NCBI GenBank assembly: GCA_023251255.1 | Contig: JAHEZD010000017.1 | Location: forward strand, 1-45,127 | DNA: 45,127 nt | Source of the DNA: Chitinophagaceae bacterium | GTDB lineage: Bacteria > Bacteroidota > Bacteroidia > Chitinophagales > Chitinophagaceae | Direction of reading: 5' to 3' | Shown: positions 8,116 through 15,898 of the stretch, one piece after another | How the letters are laid out: each line of letters opens with the position of its first letter | Position numbering within the stretch: position 1 is the stretch's first letter | The notes under the pieces: generated by a model | Seen by the model: only the letters and a program-made list of their open reading frames with translations | Database searches by the model: none | Told to the model about the DNA's origin: nothing | Program-made: the position numbers and the translations under genes

Positions 8116-9669
8116 ATGAATAGCAAGCGACCATTAGTACCCGCATTCCTCAACAAATTCGATAGATACCTATTGCTTCACCAGCCCGAAACATGGAGTG
8201 CCAGAACACACTTGGTCGTATACTACGGCCTACTGTTCTTAGCAGTGCTTACAGGCCTGTGCTTTATTGTGCCCAATGATGCAAGGAGCGATACCCCTGT
8301 TGCATACTGGATTGGCTTCTTGGTAATCGTGGACATCATAGCCATTGTTGGATGGCTGATTTTCCTGTTCCGTTTCAACGTATTCAAACGTTATGGAAAT
8401 ATCACGCCAATAGGAAGGTTGAGGACCTTTATCCTCTACTTCATATCTATTGGCACCATTGTTTTATTCGCCTATTTGCCACCTGCTGTAGAAAGTATTA
8501 GGGCCAATATCGCTTATGGCAATGATGAAATAGTAAATGACATCAACAGCATCAATACAAGAATCTGTCAGATTGAATACGATTCATTGCAGCATAAATG
8601 GAGCGAAGACACGGTATTGGTGGTTGACAAGAAAAGTAATGCCACCATCGCTTATGAAAAAGTACAGGAAGCTGGCATAAATAATCCTGACACATTGATG
8701 GCAGAGGTACATCCGCCCTACCATGTAATTGATACTGCTGAGCTTGCCCAAAGGTTAACCAGTGTAGACAGTGTTGTTAAAGTAAATGATACCATGTATG
8801 TCTTAAACGAATGTCCCGACTATAATTTCTTGAAGGTTTACCGCTCCGACTTCACATATATACTCACTGCCAACAACCATCCCAAACAAGGAATACTTAC
8901 CTCCCAAGAATTGTTCAATAACGTCATCAGGAACTATAAGCGCCCTGATTTCATTAAACTGAAACAGGAAATGGCTATCCTTATAAAAAAGTATGACTAT
9001 CGCTTTAGTTATAATAATTCTTATCGGTATGAAGAGGGTTCGGATATGGATCCCGAAATTTCCTTTAGCGGAAGGTTGGAAAGGCGTTACCATCTTAGCC
9101 AAACAAGGCACAGCCTCGAAAACATTATTGAACGTAAATACAGGTGGAATGCCAGAAATTTCGGTTGGCAGTTCAGGCTATTTCTATACATCAGTTTTAT
9201 ATTAACGCTATTGATCTTCATTTTCAGGCATTCAACGGTTAAAACGTTTTTCCTTTCGTTGCTTACGGCCGTGATATTGACCATATTGTCAAGTATAACA
9301 CTCGTCTTTTCAAATGGTCATGAGAATTCAGGGGGATTTGCTTGGATTATCTTCTATTCGGTGCTGTTTGCGGCCCTATCGTTTACTGTATTTGGCAGTA
9401 CAAAACGTAATCTGTTATCGGGCATCAGCATCAATCTGTTTGTGCTGATGGTCACATTCATTCCTTTGACCACTGTTTGCTATTACTACAGTCTAATCAG
9501 AAGGGAATATTATGATGATATTGTAGGGAGACTGAACCCGATTGACCAAGAGGTAATGTACCGCAACATTTTCTATGCAGAAATAGCAGGCTTTACACTA
9601 TTGCTGATTTTATTGCCTACACTTATACACAAACTATATAGAAGATGGTATTCATTGCCACAGGAATAG
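8116..9669 (+). CDS. Polytopic membrane protein, likely permease partner of the preceding ABC ATPase
   Basis: 517 residues. Three hydrophobic segments near the N-terminus (LVVYYGLLFLAVLTGLCFIV; a second around 70-95; TFILYFISIGTIVLFAYLPP), then a polar domain of about 220 residues that probably faces the periplasm, then four or five C-terminal segments (LFLYISFILTLLIFIF, FFLSLLTAVILTILSSITLVF cut short here, and others to 505). This 3 + large loop + 4/5 layout resembles ABC-2-type permeases, but I see no diagnostic motif, so the assignment rests on the adjacent ATPase gene (gap 53 bases, same strand). Followed by a terminator at 9703-9735. Confidence 0.75.
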   Translation: MNSKRPLVPAFLNKFDRYLLLHQPETWSARTHLVVYYGLLFLAVLTGLCFIVPNDARSDTPVAYWIGFLVIVDIIAIVGWLIFLFRFNVFKRYGNITPIGRLRTFILYFISIGTIVLFAYLPPAVESIRANIAYGNDEIVNDINSINTRICQIEYDSLQHKWSEDTVLVVDKKSNATIAYEKVQEAGINNPDTLMAEVHPPYHVIDTAELAQRLTSVDSVVKVNDTMYVLNECPDYNFLKVYRSDFTYILTANNHPKQGILTSQELFNNVIRNYKRPDFIKLKQEMAILIKKYDYRFSYNNSYRYEEGSDMDPEISFSGRLERRYHLSQTRHSLENIIERKYRWNARNFGWQFRLFLYISFILTLLIFIFRHSTVKTFFLSLLTAVILTILSSITLVFSNGHENSGGFAWIIFYSVLFAALSFTVFGSTKRNLLSGISINLFVLMVTFIPLTTVCYYYSLIRREYYDDIVGRLNPIDQEVMYRNIFYAEIAGFTLLLILLPTLIHKLYRRWYSLPQE

Positions 9670-9702
9670 CCGATCATCTGCAAACAGCAGATACTGTATA
9701 AT

Positions 9703-9735
9703 AAAAAGACGAAGTGATTACACTTCGCCTTTTTA
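9703..9735. terminator. Bidirectional rho-independent terminator
   Basis: CGAAGTG (9710-9716), loop ATTA, CACTTCG (9721-9727), with AAAAAG before and CTTTTT after, so it can stop transcription from the ABC/permease pair (+) and from gltX (-), which converge here. Confidence 0.85.
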
Positions 9736-9756
9736 TTGTTTGTCCCTTTTAATTGG

Positions 9757-11274
9757 CTACAGCAAACCCAAAGTATACCCTATCCTTTTCGCCGTTTCCT
9801 CCCTCCCGATCAGTTCAGCAATTTCAAATACACCAGGACCAAACTTGCCACCTACCAGCATGATGCGTAAAGGCAGCATCAATTCGCCCGGCTTCAATTG
9901 ATTGGCAGCAGCCAGTTCCTTGAATGAATGCTCCAAATCGGTTGCCTGCCATAATGAGCTTTGCTCAAACATCCTTATCGCTTCCACAAAAAACAGTTGC
10001 TTCTTCTCGTCCCACTTTGGTTTGATGGAAGCAGTGTCAATTGCTGTTGGCGATTGGAAAAAGAAACCTGCCTGCTGTACAAAATCGTTCAGCAGCGTGC
10101 AACGGTCCTTTACCAGCTCCAATACTTTCTCAAATTTCGCATCATCCATTACAACAATTCCCTTTTCCTCAAACAGCTTCTTTACTTCCGGCTTCCAGCT
10201 TCCAACTTCCAACTTCTTTATCCATTCATGATTGTACCACTTCGCCTTCTCAAAATCAAATTTTGCCCCACCCTTATGTACCCGCTCCATGGAAAACTGT
10301 TGGACCAGCTCCTCCATCGTAAACACTTCCTGTTCCGTTCCTGCATTCCAACCAAGCATGGCCAGCATGTTCACAAATGCTTCAGGCAGGAAACCACGCT
10401 CCTTGAATCCAGCATTGACCGTCCCATCTGCATTTTGCCAGTCCATGGCAAATACAGGAAACCCAAGCCTGTCGCCATCCCGCTTGCTCAGCTTGCCATT
10501 ACCATCTGGCTTCAGGATCAATGGCAAATGTGCCCATTGCGGCATGGCATCCAAACCAAACAGATACTGCCATAGCAGCACATGCACTGGCGCGCTTGGC
10601 AACCACTCTTCCCCACGGAAAGCATGGGTTATCTCCATATCATGATCATCCACCACCACCGCTAAATGATAAGTGGGCATCCCGTCTGCCTTCAGCAGAA
10701 CCTTGTCATCACATAAGGAGGAATTGAAGCTTACCTCACCGCGGATCATATCATTGAATTTCACGTCCACATTCTCCGGCATCTTGATCCTTACCACATA
10801 TGGCACACCCTCGTCCAGTAATTGTTGGGTTTCAGCCCCACTCAATGTCAATGAATTTTTCATTGCATTCCTGGTATGTTGGCTGTATTGGAAATTGTTG
10901 ATCTCCTTGCGCTTTGCATCCAGTTCCTCTGCCGTATCAAAAGCATAGTAGGCTTGGCCATTGGCCACCAATTGTTTTGCATATTTTTCATAAAGCCCTA
11001 ACGCTTTACGTTCACTTTGCCTATAGGGCACATGTGGACCTCCATGCAAAGGGCTTTCATCCGGTTCCAGTCCGCACCATTTCAAGCAGTTGAATATATA
11101 TTCCTCCGCACCTTCCACAAACCTTGTCTGGTCCGTATCCTCAATCCTCAAAATAAAATCGCCACCATGGTGCTTGGCAAACAAATAATTGAACAGTACT
11201 GTTCGCACACCACCCAAATGCAGGCCTCCAGTAGGGCTAGGGGCAAAACGCACCCTTACTTTTTTATTGTTCAT
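9757..11274 (-). CDS. gltX: Glutamyl-tRNA synthetase
   Basis: 505 residues, class I aminoacyl-tRNA synthetase charging tRNA-Glu. Seen: RFAPSPTGGLHLGGVRTVLFNYLFAK (HIGH-type motif), FILRIEDTDQTR, YHLAVVVDDHDMEITHAFRGEEWL, and KMSKS-type KLSKRDG. Around residues 352-364 (10185-10216) the protein reads KLEVGSWKPEV, encoded by a low-complexity TTCCAGC/TTCCAAC repeat resembling repeats in the deacetylase gene at 12.97 kb; it looks like an in-frame repeat that replaced ordinary helical sequence. A good Bacteroidota promoter lies immediately upstream, with the -7 box only four bases from the ATG, suggesting a leaderless message. Confidence 0.96.
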   Translation of the reverse strand: MNNKKVRVRFAPSPTGGLHLGGVRTVLFNYLFAKHHGGDFILRIEDTDQTRFVEGAEEYIFNCLKWCGLEPDESPLHGGPHVPYRQSERKALGLYEKYAKQLVANGQAYYAFDTAEELDAKRKEINNFQYSQHTRNAMKNSLTLSGAETQQLLDEGVPYVVRIKMPENVDVKFNDMIRGEVSFNSSLCDDKVLLKADGMPTYHLAVVVDDHDMEITHAFRGEEWLPSAPVHVLLWQYLFGLDAMPQWAHLPLILKPDGNGKLSKRDGDRLGFPVFAMDWQNADGTVNAGFKERGFLPEAFVNMLAMLGWNAGTEQEVFTMEELVQQFSMERVHKGGAKFDFEKAKWYNHEWIKKLEVGSWKPEVKKLFEEKGIVVMDDAKFEKVLELVKDRCTLLNDFVQQAGFFFQSPTAIDTASIKPKWDEKKQLFFVEAIRMFEQSSLWQATDLEHSFKELAAANQLKPGELMLPLRIMLVGGKFGPGVFEIAELIGREETAKRIGYTLGLL

Positions 11275-11278
11275 GCTG

Positions 11279-11308
11279 CAAATATAATGATGTGAAATAG
11301 TGAAGCAA
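11279..11308 (-). promoter_or_regulatory. Bacteroidota-type promoter of gltX (TTG-N19-TATATTTG)
   Basis: On the minus strand TTG (11306-11308) is separated by exactly 19 bases from TATATTTG (11279-11286), matching the -33 TTG / -7 TAnnTTTG consensus. The ATG follows four bases later, so transcription should start at or very near the start codon. Confidence 0.7.
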
Positions 11309-11320
11309 TTTTAGCAATGG

Positions 11321-11390
11321 AATGTCAGGTTGAGCTTGTCGAAACCGAGCTTTAGAATACTAAACACCTTCGATAAACCCTGGTTGACAT
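11321..11390. repeat. REP-like imperfect palindrome, copy A
   Basis: Left arm AATGTCAGGTTGAGCTTGTC followed by GAAACC (11321-11346), right arm CCTTCGATAAACCCTGGTTGACAT in inverse orientation (to 11390). It lies between gltX and the ARPP-1-type gene. Same family as the copies at 12486, 19390, 33629 and 40475. Confidence 0.7.
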
Positions 11391-11508
11391 CTTCCTATTA
11401 AATGGCTTTGACAAAGAAGAACTTTATAGATTACCAGCAACAGGATTTAATGGCAGCAGCAGGGGCATTGCACGCTTGTACTGCCTATCTTTACGCAGCA
11501 ACCCGTTT

Positions 11509-12447
11509 ATGTTCAAGCAACTCTTCTTACCAATTATTTTATCTACCATCATTGGCACAAGCAATGCCCAGCTCACTTATGCCAATCTTAAAGTAGAATT
11601 TGATTCTGCTTGGGTATGCAACCACCTCCAACTGGTTCCTGTTCGCTATAAAACGGATGCAATAAAAGACAATAGTGTTCCAACAAGCTTCCTTTCATTG
11701 GAACAGGCCATGAAACAGAAGAAAGTACAGGTAAGGGAAAACTATTTTGAAGGCAATGCAGATGTAAGGACCATCATTATCAGGAACAACTCCAAACAAA
11801 ATGTGCTGGTAATGGATGGCGAACTCCTGCAAGGTGGCAAGCAGGACCGGATGATATCGGAAACAAAGTTCATCCCCCCCGGCAAGGAGCAGGAGTACCT
11901 GAATGTTTTCTGCATAGAAAAAGGAAGATGGAGCAAGAAGCCCAAAACCTTTACCCATGGGGGCTTTGCGGGCAACAATTTAAGGAAAGTGGCAGATAGT
12001 ACTGCCATACAGCAGAATGTGTGGATGGAGATCGAAAAGCAATTTGCCAACGGTAGCAAGGTCACTTCCACCTATCCCTATTTGGAAATCCAGCAGCAGC
12101 AACTCAATAAGGACACTGCCTGCATCAATTACTTCATCAAAAAAATGGCCGGCTCCGATAGTGCCTATGCAGGTTTCATAGCGGTATCGGATACCACCAT
12201 TATTGGTTGCGACCTGTTTGCAAATGCCACATTGACCACTTCATCTTTCCCGAACCTATTGCAGGCCTATATGCAGGCCACCAATAATAGCAATGCGGGG
12301 CCATTGACCATCCCACCTAAAAAACTGGGTGATTTTGCTGAAAAACTGCTGGGCAATGAAGACAAGCAGAAACTCTTCCTGCAGCACCACGGAAAAATAT
12401 TCCTGCAGAACAAAAAGCCTTTGCATATTGTTGCCTATGGCAACTGA
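11509..12447 (+). CDS. Secreted ARPP-1-domain-like protein
   Basis: 312 residues from the ATG at 11509 (MFKQLFLPIILSTIIGTSNAQ, a signal peptide); an in-frame ATG 33 bases earlier gives a poorer N-terminus. The core has VLVMDGELLQGGKQDRMI near residue 105 and VFCIEKGRWSKKP near 145, which match my memory of the ARPP-1 domain (G-E-x2-x-GGKQ-[DN]R and C[VI]E-x-GRW). The domain's biochemical role is unknown; it was named from genomic association with rhodanese and phosphatase proteins. Here it is probably periplasmic and stands alone. Confidence 0.65.
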   Translation: MFKQLFLPIILSTIIGTSNAQLTYANLKVEFDSAWVCNHLQLVPVRYKTDAIKDNSVPTSFLSLEQAMKQKKVQVRENYFEGNADVRTIIIRNNSKQNVLVMDGELLQGGKQDRMISETKFIPPGKEQEYLNVFCIEKGRWSKKPKTFTHGGFAGNNLRKVADSTAIQQNVWMEIEKQFANGSKVTSTYPYLEIQQQQLNKDTACINYFIKKMAGSDSAYAGFIAVSDTTIIGCDLFANATLTTSSFPNLLQAYMQATNNSNAGPLTIPPKKLGDFAEKLLGNEDKQKLFLQHHGKIFLQNKKPLHIVAYGN

Positions 12448-12485
12448 GCATAGCTTAGTATATTTGATAAAGTTCATTACCAACA

Positions 12486-12558
12486 CCTTCGAGAGCCTCA
12501 GGCAGACAGCGATGTCATGTTGAGCCTGCCTTTGCCAGCAGGCAGGCTTGTCGAAACC
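12486..12558. repeat. REP-like imperfect palindrome, copy B, with nested CTGCC palindrome
   Basis: CCTTCGAGAGCCTCAGGCAGACA (12486-12508, inverse half) is followed by GATGTCATGTTGAGC, an inserted palindrome CTGCCTTTGCCAGCAGGCAG, and CTTGTCGAAACC (to 12558). The inserted palindrome splits the family word TTGAGC/TTGTCGAAACC; copy D at 33.7 kb is split in the same way. Confidence 0.7.
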
Positions 12559-12574
12559 TAGACATAACTACATT

Positions 12575-13267
12575 ATGTACCTCATCAAAACCCCATGGTG
12601 GCTGAAGAAAATTTATCCTGCTTTTACCTGGAACATCAAAGCAGCAGGTAAAGCTATCTACCTAACTTTTGATGACGGCCCGCACGAAACTGCCACTCCC
12701 TTTGTACTGGACCAACTCAGGAAGTACCATGCAAAAGCTACTTTTTTCTGCATTGGCAAGAATGTATTGAGCCAAAGCAATCTCTATCAACGTATCCTGG
12801 AAGAAGGCCATGCAGTTGGCAACCATACCTACAATCATCTAAATGGATGGAAAACCGATGACAAGGTTTATATCAATGACATCAACAACGCAGCACAACT
12901 TATCAATACCAACCTCTTCCGCCCCCCGTACGGCAGGATAAAGAAGTCCCAGGCCAAATTGCTGGAAGCTGGAAGCCGGAAGCTGGAAGGGAACACCACC
13001 TATTCACCACTCACCACTCACCACTCACCACTTCCCCCCCACCCTTCACCTTTCTCCATTATCATGTGGGATGTACTAAGTGCGGATTTCGATACCAACC
13101 TTTCCCCTGAAAAATGCTTGGGCCATGTGCTGGCAAATACCCAAAATGGCAGTATCATCGTGTTCCACGACAGTACCAAGGCTTGGGACCGCATGAGTTA
13201 TGCCCTACCAAAAGTGCTGGAGCATTTTAGCAACCAAGGTTACAGTTTCAAGGCCATTGTTCAATAA
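12575..13267 (+). CDS. Polysaccharide deacetylase (NodB homology domain)
   Basis: 230 residues from ATG 12575 (MYLIKTPWWLKKIYP). Carbohydrate esterase family 4 motifs in order: TFDDGP (motif 1, catalytic and metal Asp), NHTYNH (motif 2, H-x3-H metal ligands), RPPYG (motif 3), MWDVLSADFD (motif 4), IIVFHDS (motif 5, catalytic His). It would remove acetyl groups from peptidoglycan or another N-acetylglucosamine polymer; no signal peptide is obvious. Between motifs 3 and 4 there is an in-frame low-complexity insertion (about residues 130-158) from GGAAGCTGGAAGCC repeats and four CACCACT repeats, giving GSRKLEGNTTYSPLTTHH. Catalytic motifs are intact, so it may still be active. Confidence 0.9.
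   Translation: MYLIKTPWWLKKIYPAFTWNIKAAGKAIYLTFDDGPHETATPFVLDQLRKYHAKATFFCIGKNVLSQSNLYQRILEEGHAVGNHTYNHLNGWKTDDKVYINDINNAAQLINTNLFRPPYGRIKKSQAKLLEAGSRKLEGNTTYSPLTTHHSPLPPHPSPFSIIMWDVLSADFDTNLSPEKCLGHVLANTQNGSIIVFHDSTKAWDRMSYALPKVLEHFSNQGYSFKAIVQ
12961..13050 (+). repeat. Intragenic low-complexity repeat insertion in the deacetylase gene
   Basis: 12964-12990 repeats GGAAGCTGGAAGCC-type words; 13005-13032 is CACCACT four times in tandem, a 7-base unit (28 bases), followed by C-rich CACCCTTCACC sequence. The reading frame survives across the whole block although the unit is not a multiple of three. The 15-mer GCTGGAAGCCGGAAG also occurs (inverted) in gltX at 10.19 kb. Confidence 0.8.
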
Positions 13268-13332
13268 TGCTATGTCCATGAATGGACCGGCGGCATGGAA
13301 GTTCAATCCATATTCACGGCTGGTTACCACAA

Positions 13333-13362
13333 TAAAAAAGGAGCCGTCAGCAAAACGGCTCC
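13333..13362 (-). terminator. Rho-independent terminator of the homogentisate dioxygenase gene
   Basis: GGAGCCGT (13340-13347) pairs with ACGGCTCC (13355-13362); on the minus strand the stem is followed by TTTTTT. It lies 33 bases past the stop of the minus-strand dioxygenase gene. Confidence 0.85.
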
Positions 13363-13395
13363 CAGGTAAAGCATGCATGATAACGGAGTAATGAA

Positions 13396-14553
13396 TTACT
13401 CTGCCCAGCTCATTATATAATTTTCATTCTCAATTTCCAAGGCTTCTTTCGTTAGCATCAATGGGTGGAAGGTATCCACCATCACTGCCAGCTCCTGCGT
13501 TTCCTTTTTACCGATGCTCTTTTCTACCGATCCCGGATGCGGTCCGTGCGGGATGCCAGCAGGATGCAAGGTAATCATGCCCCTCGTCACATTCTTGCGG
13601 CTCATAAAATCACCCGCCACATAATAAAGCACTTCATCGCTATCTATATTGCTGTGATTATAGGGAGCGGGAATGGCATCAGGATGATAGTCGTACAATC
13701 TAGGAACAAAACTACATATAACAAAATTATTGGCATCAAAAGTTTGGTGTACAGGCGGTGGCTGGTGTACACGCCCCGTAATGGGTTCAAAATTGTGTAT
13801 GCTGAAAACAAATGGGTAGCAGCAACCATCCCATCCTACCACATCAAAAGGATGGTGGGCATAATGTAGCCCATATAGCATGCCCTTCTTCTTCGTCTTG
13901 ATAACAAAATCACCGGCCTCGTCCATTGTCTGGAGATTTTGCGGTGTCCTGATATCACGCTCACAAAAAGGTGCATGTTCCAGCAACTGTCCATTTTTGC
14001 TCATATACCGTTTGGGATAACGGATGGGACTGAAGCTCTCCACAATAAATAAACGGTTATTGCTGTCGTCAAAGTGGATCTGGTAAATGGTTCCCCTCGG
14101 TACCACAATATAGTCCCCATAGGAAAATGCCAGTTCACCATATTGTGTGGTCACCTTCCCCGAACCCTCGTGAATGAAAATGAGTTCATCCGCATCGGCA
14201 TTCTTGTAGAAATAGGCTGTCATACTTTGTTGGGGCGAAGCCAGTACAATATGGCAATCATTGTTTACCAGCACAGGTTTCCGGCTTTGCAGGAAATCAG
14301 TTTCCGGTTTAATGTTGAACCCTTCAAAACTGCGGTGTTTCAGCATCTTCTCCTCTGCAATGGTAGGGGCCACATGTATTGGTTCATCTGTTTTGATGAT
14401 CTGTGTTGGCGGATAGTTGTGGTACAGCAATGAATAATCGTTGCTGAAACCCTCGGTAGAAAACAATTGTTCGGAGTATAAGGAACCATCTGGCTTGCGG
14501 AACTGTGTATGGCGTTTGGATGGTATGGACCCTAAGGAGAAATAGTGTGGCAT
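13396..14553 (-). CDS. hmgA: Homogentisate 1,2-dioxygenase
   Basis: 385 residues from ATG 14551-14553 (MPHYFSLGSIPSKRHTQFRK); the longer open frame adds 68 residues that look non-coding. It opens the ring of homogentisate to maleylacetoacetate in tyrosine/phenylalanine breakdown, an iron(II) enzyme of cupin fold. Seen: cupin strands FIHEGSGKVTTQYGELAFSYGDYIVVPRG, the C-terminal metal-site region NHSNIDSDEVLYYVAGDF and PAGIPHGPHPG with the expected His/Glu/His ligands. Other tyrosine-degradation genes (maleylacetoacetate isomerase, fumarylacetoacetase) are not adjacent. Ends in its own terminator. Confidence 0.9.
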   Translation of the reverse strand: MPHYFSLGSIPSKRHTQFRKPDGSLYSEQLFSTEGFSNDYSLLYHNYPPTQIIKTDEPIHVAPTIAEEKMLKHRSFEGFNIKPETDFLQSRKPVLVNNDCHIVLASPQQSMTAYFYKNADADELIFIHEGSGKVTTQYGELAFSYGDYIVVPRGTIYQIHFDDSNNRLFIVESFSPIRYPKRYMSKNGQLLEHAPFCERDIRTPQNLQTMDEAGDFVIKTKKKGMLYGLHYAHHPFDVVGWDGCCYPFVFSIHNFEPITGRVHQPPPVHQTFDANNFVICSFVPRLYDYHPDAIPAPYNHSNIDSDEVLYYVAGDFMSRKNVTRGMITLHPAGIPHGPHPGSVEKSIGKKETQELAVMVDTFHPLMLTKEALEIENENYIMSWAE

Positions 14554-14602
14554 GTCAATCAGATTGAAAATGAAAATGGAATTGGACCAAATACAAAACA
14601 GT

Positions 14603-14740
14603 TCAATAGCTATCCGTACTATTACAATAGTATTGAACCAAGTATGGCCACTTCCCCGATAGCCCCAACGCTGTAAGCAGGAAAACGTACTTCCATCTAC
14701 GTTTGTCGATCCAGTAAGTAAAATTCCTGTGCAGAACCAT
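14603..14740 (-). CDS. Possible 45-residue basic/hydrophobic small protein
   Basis: ATG at 14738-14740 to TGA at 14603-14605, 50 bases upstream of hmgA on the same strand. The peptide begins MVLHRNFTYWIDKRRWKY, then has a hydrophobic stretch VFLLTALGLSGKWPY and ends YCNSTDSY. Codon choice looks like that of neighbouring genes and the peptide has a plausible membrane-associated composition. I recognise no family and cannot exclude chance. Confidence 0.35.
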   Translation of the reverse strand: MVLHRNFTYWIDKRRWKYVFLLTALGLSGKWPYLVQYYCNSTDSY

Positions 14741-14985
14741 AACCTAAAAGTAAACAACCTTTGGCAGAAGCTGCCTAGATTTAATTGATGGAATTCCCCA
14801 TTGTATAATTTTTGCCCGCCTGACCATTCGGGCAGGAGCGAAACGGGCGGAGCCGATAACTATCGGCTTTGCAGGCATAGCTGGTGGCCTATAGCGAAAA
14901 TACAATACGCAAAATGCGGGACAGCCAAAAATTTGATGGGGAAACCAGCGAATTGAATCTAGACAGCTTCTAAGTTGGTGCAAAT
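14741..14985. repeat. Intergenic hairpin-rich sequence
   Basis: Contains interleaved palindromes: GCCCG (14814-14818) with CGGGC (14829-14833), several GGGC/GCCC words up to 14850, and GCCGATA-AC-TATCGGC (14852-14867). The G+C-rich block 14813-14877 stands out from its AT-richer surroundings and looks like another dispersed repeat. No gene is supported here. Confidence 0.55.
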
Positions 14986-15028
14986 AAAAATCTGCCAATA
15001 CTGGAATGGACCAATATGGCAGATTTTT
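14986..15028. terminator. Rho-independent terminator after the DUF4920-like gene
   Basis: AAAAATCTGCCA (14986-14997) pairs perfectly with TGGCAGATTTTT (15017-15028). It lies 20 bases past the stop of the minus-strand gene ending at 15048. Confidence 0.85.
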
Positions 15029-15047
15029 CAATAACTGTATTGTAACC

Positions 15048-15524
15048 CTATAGTACCAGGATCCCTTTGGCCTGTATAACAATTTCTTTTTGGGGATCGG
15101 TAATAGCAGCAATTTCCTCCTTCGATTTACCAGCATCCTCGGCATAGTGCTTCAGCATTTCCACAGAAGTAACCTTCTCTTCGGCAATACCATCAATCAC
15201 AATGCTCTTTCCGTTCAGCACAACAGGTACCAGGAATTTGTGGTCCTTCATCTTCACCATCATCTTGCCATCACCGGATTTTATTTTAAGCCAGCACCCC
15301 TCTGCCGTACAAACATCCGTTACCACACCCTTCAACTGTACATCCACTTTTTTATCCCCTTCCTTGTTCCGCAAAATCATGATTAACTGCTGAACGGAAA
15401 TGGCCTTCCCGGCTTCTACTTTCTCCCCAAAATTGGTACCCGGCTCAGCAGGCACATTGGGTGGTTGGGCATGAAGTGCTACCATTGTGCAAAGGGCAAA
15501 GCCCAGCATCCATATTTTTTTCAT
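15048..15524 (-). CDS. DUF4920-like secreted protein (OB-fold)
   Basis: 158 residues from ATG 15522-15524 (MKKIWMLGFALCTMVALHAQ, a signal peptide). The centre LKGVVTDVCTAEGCWLKIKSGDG and MKDHKFLVPVVLNGKSIVIDGIAEE match the small periplasmic proteins annotated DUF4920 in Bacteroidota. The two cysteines spaced C-x4-C in VCTAEGCW are conserved in such proteins and might bind metal or form a disulfide; that is inference. It is preceded by about 370 bases of non-coding sequence and followed by a strong terminator. Confidence 0.75.
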   Translation of the reverse strand: MKKIWMLGFALCTMVALHAQPPNVPAEPGTNFGEKVEAGKAISVQQLIMILRNKEGDKKVDVQLKGVVTDVCTAEGCWLKIKSGDGKMMVKMKDHKFLVPVVLNGKSIVIDGIAEEKVTSVEMLKHYAEDAGKSKEEIAAITDPQKEIVIQAKGILVL

Positions 15525-15898
15525 AACAAAGATTTTTCCAAAATTACAGGGATCGGTCCAGAGCAAAAAACCGGTCATCCACTTGGTTGGGTTTACCGGG
15601 AAGCAGGGAAGGTAGAAATTGAAATGCAATCTTTTGAATTGATTGCCTTCCCCACAAAAAGGGAATGGCTGGGTTAGTTCATCCTCACCTAACTTAGGGG
15701 AATGACTTGGTTAAGCTTTGTCAGCAACGCTCTTTTCCGTCTTACTGCCTTCCCGATAAAAGAAAGGTGGAAATGGCAAAGCCATCCCCCTCAAAAAACT
15801 TGGTTATCCGGACATTATTCTTCGCACGCTTGTGGCAATAAAAAATCCCGTTGCATAAAAATGAAACGGGACCCTTTCCTTATCTCTTAGCTTTACAA
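15525..15898. other. Non-coding interval downstream of nusG
   Basis: About 370 bases without a credible gene. It holds the nusG terminator at its right end. In most bacteria the ribosomal genes rplK-rplA would begin here; no trace of L11 coding sequence is visible in any frame. Confidence 0.5.
15836..15873 (-). terminator. Rho-independent terminator of the secE-nusG unit
   Basis: On the minus strand a CCCGTT/AACGGG stem (15847-15852 with 15865-15870) is followed by a run of T (complement of the A-run at 15838-15845). It lies about 30 bases past the nusG stop. Confidence 0.85.

Noticed and set aside
9961-10575. 204-codon plus-strand frame inside gltX
   Set aside because: It is the antisense of a fully conserved synthetase gene; length follows from the codon bias of gltX.
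11402-11596. 64-codon frame upstream of the ARPP-1-type gene
   Set aside because: It overlaps the signal peptide of the real gene in another phase and has no supporting features.
14744-15145. 133-codon minus-strand frame overlapping the DUF4920-like gene
   Set aside because: It runs through a strong terminator and a palindromic repeat and has the highly basic composition of a shadow frame.
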